A stretch of DNA of 64,000 bases from Hygrocybe punicea (Eukaryota; Basidiomycota; Agaricomycetes; Agaricales; Hygrophoraceae): assembly GCA_963556145.1 (NCBI GenBank), contig OY744466.1, forward strand, positions 4,278,001 to 4,342,000. The letters are read 5' to 3'. Positions 22,083 to 31,712 of this stretch are shown here, piece by piece; position 1 is the first letter of the stretch; each line of letters opens with the position of its first letter. Position numbers and translations under genes: made by a program. The notes beneath the pieces are model-generated. The model had not been told where the DNA came from, did no database searches, and was given only the letters and a program-made list of their open reading frames with translations.

Positions 22083-22980
22083 TGTAGAGGGTCGACATCC
22101 CTCTGAGTCTGTATCATCGATATATCACGAATCCGGACCAACCTGTTGCCGCCATTCGACTTGCATTCGAACCCAATGTAACCCGACGTGACGTGACGTG
22201 ACGTGACCCGACGTGACCGACGTAACCTGACACATGCCGCTTTGTGACGGCCGCTTTTGGGCTAAATCCGGCAGCCTCAAACGCCTCGGAGTTCCAATTC
22301 CAGGAGATGGATCTCTTCGGACTCAATCCCCGACTTCGGATTTACTTTATTTATGCATCCCCTCGTCCTTTCGGAGATATGTAGGACTTTCTAGATCTTT
22401 TCCTTGCATATTCGTTTTCCCCTCCATTTCCTGTCTTCGTTGCTTTGCAACCCCCCTTTCCACATCCCCATTCCAACCTTTCTTTGTAGCTTACCATCGG
22501 CCGAAGTAGACATGTCCGAAAGTAGATTACTGTTTCCTGTACTATAAAAACGGTCCCCGACGACCGTACAAAAAAGATACCCTTAGTCCCCGTTTCCCTT
22601 TAGTCAGAATCGCCTTTTAATCCCTTCAAATGCTCGTCCATGTAGACCCTTAGCTTTTTATAGTCCACTTCATCGTCTTTATCGTTGTTTCCGTATATTC
22701 GTTCATTGTTTCCAACCCGACCCGACCCGACCCGCCATACCCGACATCGTTGGCATTGTCGGGTTCTTTATTATTTGTCCGTTTTCACTCCGTTCATTGC
22801 CGGATTCGTCGTTATTAGTCCAGTTTTATGCGGCGGCTTGATATTTTACTAACATTCCCTTCCTTTTACTACTATTCCCAACACTGATTTATCCAGTCAC
22901 TTCTACGCTGACACCCACAGGTTAGGATCTTTATTTATTTCTTTATATAGTTCCGAAGCCACCAAGAACCCGCATCTACA
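22083..22980 (+). mobile_element. Solo LTR, family A (copy 2)
   Basis: 898 bp, TGTAGAGGGTCGACATCC to CCCGCATCTACA, flanked by CCGG (22079-22082, 22981-22984). Promoter-like TACTATAAAAACGG near 22540. Inserted within hAT-like element Y, so it postdates that element. Confidence 0.85.
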
Positions 22981-23956
22981 CCGGGTTTGGCTAGGTTCAG
23001 AACCGAACTACGGCAACACTAGGGGTGGCTTCGGAACTATAAAAGAGTGATCCTAACCAGTGGGTGTCAGCGTAGAAGTGACGGTGGATAAGTCAGCATC
23101 GGGAATAGTAGTAAAAATGGAAATGGAAGTAAAGATGTAAGCCGCCATGTAAAACTAAACAAATAACGACGAATCCGGCGATGAACGGAGTGAAAACAGA
23201 CAAATAATGAAGAACCCGACGATGCCGATGATGTCGGGTACGGCGGGTCGGGTTGGGTCAGGTCGGAAACGATGAACGAATATACAGGAACAATGATAAA
23301 GATGACAAAGTGAACTATAAAAAGCTAAGGATCTATGTGGATGAGCATTTGAAGGGATTAAAAGGCAATTCTGACTAAAGGGAAACGGGGACTAAGGGTA
23401 TGTTTTTTTTTGTACGGTCGTCGGGGACCATTTTTATAGTACAGGAAACAGTAATCTACTTTCGGACATGTCTACTTCGGCCGATAGAAACTACAAAGAA
23501 AAGCTGGAATGGGGATGTGGAAAGGGGGGTTGCAAAGTGACAAAGACAGGAATATGGAGGGGAAAACGAATATCCATGAAAAAGATGGAAAATGTCCTAC
23601 ATATCTCCGAAAGGATGACGGGATGCATAAATATGGTAAGTCCAAAGTCGGGGATTGACTCCGATGAGATCCATCTTCTAGAATTGGAACTCTGAGGCGT
23701 TTGAGGCTGCCGGATTTGGTCCGAAAGTGGCTGTGACAAAGCGGCATGTGTCGGGTTACATCGGTCACGTCGGGTCACGTCACGTCACGTCACGTCACGT
23801 CACGTCGGGTTGCGTCGGGTTATGTCGGGTTCGAATGCGAGTTGAATAGAGGCATCGGGTTCGTCCGGATTCGTGATATATCGAGGATACGGACTCAGAG
23901 GGACGTTGACCCTCTACACCGATGTCGATTGACATCACAATGCATCTTTGCGAGGT

Positions 23957-24774
23957 GACTTGTGTGGGCCTCCTCATCTCCTCCTTGTCTCCCCCTCATC
24001 TCCTAGGTGATATCCCCAACTGACCTCATGAACACAGTGCTGATGTCAATTGACATGGTGGTGCTGGTTCATGAGGTGGGTTGAGGGTGTGCTGTCACCG
24101 GCATATTTGGTGGCCATTTGGCCATTGGCACTGCTCTTGGCATCTGTCATTTGCCCACTGGTTGAGGGGGGTGGGTGTGGGCATGGGGGTTGGGGAGCAT
24201 CTGCGGCTGTAGTCAGTAGCAATGTATAATAATAATAAAACGACATACCTGGTGGGTGCACCACCCCCACTGCTCCTTTCTTTGCCTTCATTTTCCGTTG
24301 CTGCCATGCTTGCCATATCGTTGCTGTCATCATTTGCAATCGTTGTCATCACAGTTGCCATCATCATGGTTGCAGTTGCGGTCCTCATCCCATTGTCCTC
24401 ATCCTTTTTGTCCCTGTCCTCATAGTTGGTTTCATCATTGTGGTTGTGTGGTGTGTCTGTAGTTGTCTGGTTAGTCAGTATGATAGAACTATATAACTAA
24501 ATACCTATTGCAGCAGGGGTGCACCACTCCCCACTGCTCTTTTGGTCTCCTAACCTTGTCCATCTTCATTTCGTTACTGTTGGTTTTCATTTGGTCTTGC
24601 TGTTGCCGTGTAGTCGAGGTCAAGTTGTGTGTCATGGGATTGTGAGACAAAAACCCATGGACCCATGGCATGGGTACAGGTAAATCACGGGTCCCAATTT
24701 GGCTACCCATACCTGTACCCACATGGACCCATACCCGTGACCCATGTGGGTTTCAATACCCATGCATATGACTA
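23957..24774 (-). other. Remainder of a hAT-like element with broken low-complexity frames
   Basis: The minus strand carries Asn/Asp/Met-rich frames (24095-24425) and two plausible intron edges (donor GTATGTCG near 24235, donor GTATTTAG near 24506). The right end has ACCCATACC/GGGTACAGG reiterations and the sequence GCATATGACTA at 24774. A possible partner end TAGTGAATGGCATGGG lies at 19581, but the flanking 8-mers differ, so this outer element is only a suggestion. Confidence 0.4.
24023..24077. repeat. CAATTG quasi-palindrome, copy 5
   Basis: ACCTCATGAACACAGTGCTGATG.TCAATTGACAT...CTGGTTCATGAGGT, 55 bp. Outer arms are ACCTCATGAAC / GTTCATGAGGT, nearly perfect. Confidence 0.8.
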
Positions 24775-25090
24775 ATAACATGCAAGATCAAATAAACAAA
24801 TGCGGAGAAATGCAAGATGATGCAATGTCGCAGTGATAAACAAGGATCAAAAGGCTTAGCTGGGTGTCCTAGATGACAGTGCAATATGCAGTGTTGACAT
24901 GATGAGATGAAGATTCTACACTACGATTTAAATTGCAATAGCAGAGAGTACGCAACGAAAGGAAACACAAACTGAGTGAGGGTGATTAGTTCTTGGAGAA
25001 CTAAAATGCAAACTAGCAGAGAGGGAAGAACCAGGTTCTTCATTCTCTTTGCTACTACAGGATATACTTTAAAGGGATAGGGGTTTAAGG
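24775..25090. repeat. Repeat unit shared with 13390-13602, inverted copy (empty MITE site)
   Basis: Inverse complement of the repeat at 13390 onward. At 24791-24804 it reads AAATAAACAAATGC, that is one copy of the TTTGTTTA target without the 307-bp MITE. It extends to the CTTTAAAGGGATAGGGG block also seen at 11115. Confidence 0.75.
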
Positions 25091-25343
25091 GTGGATGAGT
25101 GAAATAGAAACGTGGTGAGATATCACATGAAAGCGACAAAATGGCAACAGCATAGTGAAGGATTTGAAATAAAGGTGAATATCACATGAAAGTCGGCAAA
25201 AGGAAGAGAATAAACCAGATGAATTACATTTCTGGTATTGGACTTGGCATCCAGACGTGTAGGACATGTTTAACTATATTGTTTCATCCTGGTGAGCTCA
25301 GGTCCTGCAGTTAAGGTATAGCAAAGATGTCGAAGGAATGCGA

Positions 25344-26191
25344 TGTAGTGGTGAGGTTGGGGTGGCTATGGAACATAGATCCTAACCTAGGGGTGTCAGT
25401 GTAGAAGTGATGGTGGATAATCAGTGTCGGGAATAATAGTAAAAGTGAACATGGAAGTAAAATATAAAGCCGCCGTGTAAAACTGGACAAATAATAACAA
25501 ACCTGGCGATGAACGGACTGAAAATGGATAAATAATGAACCCAACAATGCCAACAATGTCAGGTATGGCGGGTCGGGTTGGGTTGGAAATAATGAATGAA
25601 TAATGAAACAATGATAAAGATGATGAAGTGAACTATAAAAATCTAAGGGTCTATGAAGACAAGCATTTGAAGGGATTAAAAGATGATTCTGACTATAAGG
25701 AAACAGGGACTAAGGGTATCTTTTTTTTGTATGGTCGTCAGGGACCGTTTTTATAGTACATGAGGGGGTAGTCTACTTTTGGTCATGTCTATTTCGGCCG
25801 ATGGTAAACTACAAAGGAAAGTTGGAAAGGGGATCTGAATAGGGGGGTTGCAATGCAACGAAGACAGGAAAATGGAGGGGAAAGCAAATATCCATAAAAA
25901 TGATCTAAAAATCCTACATATCTCCATAAGGACAATGGGATGTGTATATTGGGCAAGTCCGAAGTTGGGAATCGAGTCCAATGAGATCCATCTCCTATAA
26001 TTGGAACTCTGGGGCTTATGAGGCTGTCAGATTTGGTCCAAAAGCGGCTGTGACAAAGTGGCATATGTTGGGTCACATCACATCACATTGGGTTACATCA
26101 GGTTGGAATGCGAGTTGTTTGGAGGCATCGGGTTCATCCGGATTCGTGATATATCGATGATACAGACTCAGAGGGACATCGACCCTCTACA
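25344..26191 (-). mobile_element. Solo LTR, family A (copy 4)
   Basis: 848 bp, inverted: starts TGTAGTGGTGAGGTTGGGG (the 3' end) and ends CGACCCTCTACA. Flanks GCGA (25340-25343) and GCAA (26192-26195) differ by one base, so it is an older insertion. It shows more CpG-to-TpG changes than the other copies, for example a GTAATGGTA-rich body. Confidence 0.75.
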
Positions 26192-26359
26192 GCAAGTGTA
26201 GATTGGCATAAGTCATGCAGGTCACACACAGTGCATGGATGTTTTGCACATACACTGGACACGGAAGCATCATAGGAAAGCTAGGAATTGCCATATGAGA
26301 GATTCCATGCCCAAAGGGGGAAACTGTACATCAACACACAGATTCATCCCTCTCTGAGG

Positions 26360-26830
26360 TGATCGTCCAGCCCCGACATTTTATGGTGATGAACACAACC
26401 TTCCCTGTTTGTTTAACAAAATTGACATGCTCAGCTCCAACTGTGGACTCTCAGATGATATGAAGATTTGTTACACACTCTGGTACCTCAATAATGATGA
26501 CTACAAGCTGTGGTCTACCCTTCCTGCTGCTTCCGCAAAAGACTTCATCGCTTTCTGATGTGCCATTTTTGACTTCTATCCCGGTGCCATGGACAGTATT
26601 CGGTATACAATCCTGGATCTTGATCAATTGGTTAGATGACGGTATAGAGAACAAGGCGGACTTGGGAACATATTTCCGGGACTTCATACGCATTTCCAGA
26701 GTACTATACAACAACAGCCGTTTATTGGACAAGCAACGGAATATATATTTTGCCAATGGATTTGACTTAAACCTTCATCAACGTATTGAAGAATGACTTC
26801 ATTATCTTCTGCCTGACCATTACCATGATG
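26360..26830 (+). pseudogene. Gag-like protein of an LTR retrotransposon, broken
   Basis: One frame reads RPAPTFYGDEHNLPCLFNKI, then CGLSDDMKICYTLWYLNNDD, KLWSTLPAASAKDFIAF, stop, CAIFDFYPGAM and YTILDLDQLV, stop. The layout (AP-x-F-x-G at the start, a helix with a W-x-x-LP turn, then FYPGA and Y-x-L-x-DLDxLV) is that of Gag-like proteins of agaricomycete LTR retrotransposons. Two in-frame TGA codons (26556 and 26636) and later frame loss make it dead. A family B solo LTR lies just downstream in what looks like its Pro/Ser-rich linker. Confidence 0.7.
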
Positions 26831-26972
26831 ATCCATACCCAGTTGATATTTTCCACAATGCCGCATTATTTTTACTTTCCGGTTACCGTTCCGTTCCGGA
26901 ATCTGTTGTCACTGCACCTCCCGTTACCATTTCCAACCCCAATTCCGATTCCAGTCCCAGTCCCATACCCGT

Positions 26973-27109
26973 TGTAGTGGTAGATCACGTGACCAGTCCC
27001 TTAGTCAGTAGCAGTTCCTGATGTAGTAGTCGGATCATCCTTCCTATCCAGTTGACTTCCACCTCGAGTCCTGCGTGAGCCCCCGGAGAGGTACCTCGGT
27101 ACCTCTCCA
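26973..27109 (-). mobile_element. Solo LTR, family B
   Basis: 137 bp, inverse of the LTRs at 11423 and 13132: TGTAGTGGTAGATCACGTGA to GGTACCTCTCCA, with the same CTCCGGGGG... block. Flanked by CCGT (26969-26972, 27110-27113). Removing it with one CCGT leaves an uninterrupted Pro/Ser-rich frame on the plus strand. Confidence 0.85.
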
Positions 27110-27113
27110 CCGT

Positions 27114-28400
27114 CACAGCCATTTCATCTCTGGCACTGATTTCATCCTTGATCCCACCCACTGTCATTCATTCTGTACCCCACATTTATTCCAGACCTAT
27201 GTATACTCTGTCCTCATCATTGAATCTCCCATCCCATCCACTCTGGTGCCCATTGAGACTGTTGTTTGTTTACAGGTTATGTCATCCAGTCCTGTGTTGT
27301 CCCTGTCAGAGCCCCTTTCCAATGTATCAATGCCGGTCATCAATTCCATCATACCTTCTGGTCCTGCTCCCAATTTGTCCATTTCATTTCTATTTCATCT
27401 CTCTCATCTCCAGATTCGTCCCCTCCAGATTCTGTCTATGAACTCATGCTGGACCCGCTCCCATTTTCTTTGGATTCCCCAGACATAGACATTCCATCCT
27501 CGATATTGCCCCCTTTTTGTCCTCTGTCTTTGTCTATTAAGATTCTGTCCAATTTGGTTGAGTGTTTCATGCTTGTTCCTACTCCAGACCCATCGCCTCT
27601 GCCTCTGTCCTTTTATTTGATTCCAGTTCTGATTTTAAGGCCATTCTATTGCCTGCTCTGTCCCCATCGCCCCTTGTCATTTCCTGTCCCATATCATTTC
27701 CAGTTCCATCTTTGCCCAGTTGGGGCACATTGTCATCCTTGCCCAGTTGGGGCACCCTGTCATTTTTAGACCCATCATGCAGCACACCCATTGTACTGTG
27801 GTCAGTCGGATACTTGGTCACACCAGGTACCTGGTCAATGTCAAATTTTGTAACCAGCATGTTGTTACTGTCTTTAACTGCAGTTGGCCATGATTAAACA
27901 TATGTCTATCTATGATATGGCCACAATATTGATAGTTATAACTCATAAGAACATTATGCACAACTGTCATTCTTTCAAACAAGTGCCCACTTGCATAAAA
28001 ACACAGGTAGTTGAACTTGAAAGGCATCAAGTACCATAGTTTGGGTTAATAGAATGATAAATTTGGATTTCATACATAAGAAGAGATATAGTAGAATAGA
28101 TTTTACTGCAGCATAAGGTTGAAATGTTACTGTATCTTATAGCATAGCAGGTATGACCCACTTCCTGGTTAGGGTCAAAAATGGACATGCCTGTACTATT
28201 CTCACTCCTGCAGGATTTTTAGCCTTGTAACTCTCATTCAAATTATATAGATATCTTCTTGAGACAAATGTCTATCACCTTGAAAAGATAATTTATGAAT
28301 ATCTTTGAAGTTGTAGGAGAATGACTTCAAAACAGTTAGTGTGACCAAGTAGTGGATCATGCACAGTATGGGATCGTGTTGGTGTCAGCACTCCGGTTCT
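27114..28400 (+). other. Ser/Pro-rich decayed linker and non-coding sequence
   Basis: To about 27900 the plus strand has overlapping Ser/Pro/Phe-rich frames that seem to continue the gag-like relic. None has a domain. A two-unit tandem repeat (CCTTGCCCAGTTGGGGCAC) lies at about 27709-27757. From 27900 to 28400 I see nothing recognisable. Confidence 0.35.
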
Positions 28401-29400
28401 CAATTTTATATTGTTCCTTGTCTCCATCTTCGTTTTATTTTGTCACCATATATTGGCCTCGACACCTCGCTCAAATATTTGCAAGAAGCTCTCCATCTCC
28501 TCTTGTCATTCCGCCTCTGAACTTCTTTCAGAAACTCTTGTGGGGATGATACAGATTTGTTTCCATCTCCTATTTTTGCATTTTCATCTTCCATTCCACT
28601 TTTCATTCCCATTTCCATATCTCATTCATTTATATTTTCATTTCTGTTTCTGGTTTTCTTTTTTTCCTGCCCTTTCCAGTCCTATTTCATTTCTGTTATA
28701 TTCTGGTGCCATCCTCCACCTCAACCACTGGATTCCATTTCATGTGTCTCTCCATTTCACCTCTTTCCATTCACATTTTTATTTTATACCCACTAGTATA
28801 CAGATATGTATGGTTTCCAATGCCCTGTTTCCATCTCCTTTGGTCCATTCCCTTTTACTTCCTCTTCACCTCATCCAGCTTCATACTGATCATATCAAGT
28901 TGCCTGAAGATGTGGGCCTGGTTTGCGCACAATCAGTTTAGCTCTGTTGTCCAATGGGTTAGGTGTGTATGGACCTCCGTGATGTATTCTGTCAACCCAT
29001 CCATGATGGTCGAGATCCCCCATTGCATTTTTGTGGCCATGTCCCATACGGCCTGCACATGTTCATTGATTCCAGCTCCAATCTGTGGATGTTTGAACAG
29101 ATTCCCTCAATTGCCCTTGTTCACCTCCAATTCCATGTCCAGTTTGACATTGGTCAACGTCCGTTTGCTCATCAACACCTCTCCAGCCCATAGCTTGGGC
29201 TTCTTCACAGGGCTTTGGTATTGTCTTCACAATGACTTTCCTCTTTGGACTACCTGCCTTTTCCATTCTGCTTTGCCAGTTCCGGTGGCCGGTCCCTTCA
29301 TCAACAATCTGCACCGTCATTTGAGTTTCTTGCATCGGTTGCACGCGTACCCTTCGATTCCATGACAAACCGCATTGGTGGTCACACAAGTGTCACATTG
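28400..29400 (-). pseudogene. Zn2Cys6-spaced cluster plus helical protein, broken
   Basis: Minus strand from 29397: CDTCVTTNAVC, then YACNRCKKLK, stop, RC. The spacing is CX2CX6CX7CX2CX6C, as in fungal binuclear Zn clusters. A CAG splice acceptor lies just upstream. Downstream follow helix-rich pieces such as VQAVWDMATKMQWGISTIMDG and the frame ending at 28406. One TGA interrupts the cluster itself (about 29318), and several stops follow. Agaricomycete transposon-associated proteins often pair such Cys clusters with coiled coils, so I read this as the same class as 30471-31142, not as a host transcription factor. Confidence 0.5.
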
Positions 29401-29562
29401 CCAAATATGGAATGACTGTATGTACTACAGATTAGTTAGGCACCATGGATATATGAGTTTACGAGATATTACTTACCCCTGGAAGCTTTCCCTTTGGTCC
29501 TGGACCTCTGTTCCTGCTCACATTCAAAAAATTGTCCCCGCTGTTATAATCGCCGTGAACGG

Positions 29563-30438
29563 TGTAGAGACTCGACGTCCCTCTGAGTCCGTACCGTCGA
29601 TATATCATGAATCCAGATGAACCCGACACCTCCAAACGACTCCCATTCCAACCCGACATAACCCGATGTGACGTGACCCAATGTGACTGACGTGACCCAA
29701 CGTATGCCGCTTCATCACAGCAGCTTTCAGACCAAATCCGGCAGCCTCAGAAGCCCCGGAGTTCTAATTATAGGAGACAGATCTCATCGGACTTGATCCC
29801 TGACTTCGGACTTGCCATATTTATGCATCCCCTCATCCTTTCGGAGATATGTAGGACATTTTATATCTTTTCCTTGGTTATTCATTTTCCCCTCCATTTT
29901 ACTGTCTATGTCGCTTTGCAACCCCCCTTTCCACATCCCCATTCCATCTTCTCTTTGTAGTTTCTATCAGCCGAAATAGATGTGTCCGAAAGTAGACTAC
30001 TCACTCATGTACTATAAAAATGGTCCCCAACGACCATACAAAAAAGAGATACCCTTAGTCCCCATTTCCTTATAGTCAGAAGCATCTTTTAATCTCTTCA
30101 CAAGCTCATCCTAGTAGCACTTAGATTTTTATAGTTCACGTCATCATCTTTATTGTTGTTCCTCTACTCGTTCATCATTTCCGACCCAACCCGACCCAAC
30201 CCGCCATACCCAACATCATCGGCATTGTCGGGTTCATCGTTATTTATCCGTTTTCAGTCTGTTCATTGTTGGGTTTGATATTATTTGTCCAGTTTTACGT
30301 GGCGGCTTTATATTTTACTTACATTTCACCTTTTACTACTATTCCCGACACTGATTATCCACAGTCACTTCTACGCTGACACCCCTCAGGTTAGGATCAC
30401 CTTTATTGTTCCAAAGCCACCCTGAACCCGCATCTACA
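29563..30438 (+). mobile_element. Solo LTR, family A (copy 5)
   Basis: 876 bp, TGTAGAGACTCGACG to CCCGCATCTACA, flanked by ACGG (29559-29562) and ACAG (30439-30442), one mismatch. Promoter-like TACTATAAAAATGG near 30015. Confidence 0.75.
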
Positions 30439-30470
30439 ACAGTCTCATTGTCCTGGTTGGCCTTTTTATT

Positions 30471-31142
30471 TCAGATCACGTTAAGTGCTTGGAGCTTTTC
30501 ATATTTCCATAGTTGTTCATTAGCCCAGTTGCCATCCTTGTCCTTGTCCTTGTCCTTGTCCTTGTCCTCATTTCCATGATCACTGGCTTGTCCAGTCTCC
30601 TCCCAGTCCCTTTCCATGGCTGTCTCAGCCTCCCTTTTTGCTGCCTCTGCTGCCTTCACCCTTTCCACGTCCTCAATCCACTTCACTTCCGCCTCCACCT
30701 CTGCCCTCCTATTTATCTCCTCCTTGTACTGGTGCAATTCCTCCACCTGTTGGACTAGTGGATTGTGACCCACTCTAGTCCAGTGACCACGTGACAGTTC
30801 CCATGGTTGATAGAGGATCTCGTAGGATTAGACTTGTAGTGGACAGCTTCATGACTATGAGACCACTTGACTGATCCATGGAGTAGGACTCTACCTACTC
30901 CACTGTTTCCACCTGAGCTCCACTGCCTCTACAGCCCATTGTCTCCTTGCTTCCTCCTCCTCCATTTCCTCCTGCAACTGTAACGCTTCCTTGGCTTCCC
31001 GATGCCTCACCTCTTCCTGCTCCCACTTCTTGTATTCTTCCCGGTTCCGCAACAATTCCTCAACCTCAACCACCATTTCTCCACCCACCAAGAAGTCCCT
31101 TGGTTCTGTTACCATGATTCTGCCATCCTGGATTTCCGTCAT
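30471..31142 (-). pseudogene. Acidic coiled-coil protein gene interrupted by a solo LTR
   Basis: The frame from 31142 (PRDFLVGGEMVVEVEELL, then EEYKKWEQEEVRHREAKEAL and EEARRQWAVEAV) runs into the LTR at 30902. It resumes at 30750 (VEELHQYKEEINRRAE...VKAAEAAKREAET) and ends at 30471 after a DKDKDKDKDK tract. Excising the LTR plus one CTGT restores the same frame, about 172 codons visible from the first Met. The sequence is an almost continuous heptad-rich helix. Function unknown; probably the transposon-associated coiled-coil class seen at 16405 and 19380. Confidence 0.6.
30751..30902 (-). mobile_element. Solo LTR, family B
   Basis: 152 bp. On the minus strand TGGAGTAGGTAGAGTCC...CACTAGTCCA, a diverged family B LTR with the same hairpin start. 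Flanked by CTGT at 30747-30750 and 30903-30906. It lies inside a coding relic whose frame matches across it. Confidence 0.85.
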
Positions 31143-31221
31143 AAGTCCCCTGTAGTTCCATTGCCAGGAATCGTTAGTTCATATTGTTTATGGGAACAGA
31201 ATCTCTTACCATGGCCTGTCA

Positions 31222-31449
31222 TCATCTCACCACCCATTGCCATGCCTCATCCTTGAATCTGTCACATATAATATTGTTTCTGGCTGCATCAACTTCGTGT
31301 AGCTCAGCCACAGTGTTCTCAAAGTCCTTCTGCATTTCTGCATCAAGTTTTCCAAGGAAGTCATTGTATTCCATCGACATCTGGTGTTGGAGTTGGTATT
31401 TGCTGTGTTTGTAAAGGGTTTTGGGGCTTGTTGAGATTGTTGACAACAT
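31222..31449 (-). other. Short open frame, helical, unrecognised
   Basis: 75 codons, starting MLSTISTSPKTLYKH and containing NDFLGKLDAEMQKDFENTVA. It precedes the coiled-coil relic on the same strand and may be its 5' exon. No splice pair could be fixed. Confidence 0.3.
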
Positions 31450-31712
31450 CGAGTCGCATTGAAAATTTTATGTTTGTATTTGTTGCCCTGTCACGTGACC
31501 TTGTCCAGCCATTTTTGCCCCATACGATTTTGGTAGCTCCATATCGCCACTTCCCGACGCTTCAATACCCACCAGCTTCAATTCCATTCACATTGTACTG
31601 CCGATTGCATCTGTTTTCAATGTCGCTTACACTCATTTCTACCCACGACCCAGGCTCTTCGTTATTTCATTTGGATCGACCAGGGATGGTCTCTATCTGA
31701 GTCCTGACTGGA

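Larger units (their letters stand above)
19736..23021. mobile_element. hAT-like element Y, 3.29 kb, 8-bp target duplication
   Basis: Ends TAGTGTTGCCGAAGTTCGG and, inverted, AACTACGGCAACACTA. Flanked by GGGGTGGC at 19728-19735 and 23022-23029. Subterminal zones are GGTTCGG/CCGAACC reiterations. The interior holds CAG/CTG-rich sequence, a CAATTG quasi-palindrome, and a probable minus-strand intron (GTAAGT...CACAG, about 21783-21737). Two later insertions sit inside it (20435-21630 and 22083-22980). No transposase frame is visible, so it is non-autonomous. Confidence 0.88.
19713..23918 (-). mobile_element. Solo LTR, family A (copy 3), interrupted by a hAT-like element
   Basis: Inverted relative to copy 1. 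Its 3' end TGTTGATGCGGGTTCGGGGTGGC is at 19713-19735 and the remaining ~890 bp at 23022-23918, ending GACCCTCTACA. CCGA flanks the whole (19709-19712, 23919-23922). The break falls at GGGGTGGC, which is duplicated on both sides of the inserted element. The right part contains a long GTCAC tandem run (about 23763-23805) and the TATAAAAACGG-type promoter box in reverse. Confidence 0.85.
19692..23956. repeat. CAATTG quasi-palindrome, copy 4, split by a transposon stack
   Basis: The left arm ACCTTGCGAACACAGCACCGA (19692-19712) and the right part CCGATGTCGATTGACATC...TTTGCGAGGT (23919-23956) rejoin at the CCGA duplication into one full copy of the motif. All sequence between is inserted mobile DNA. 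Confidence 0.8.
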
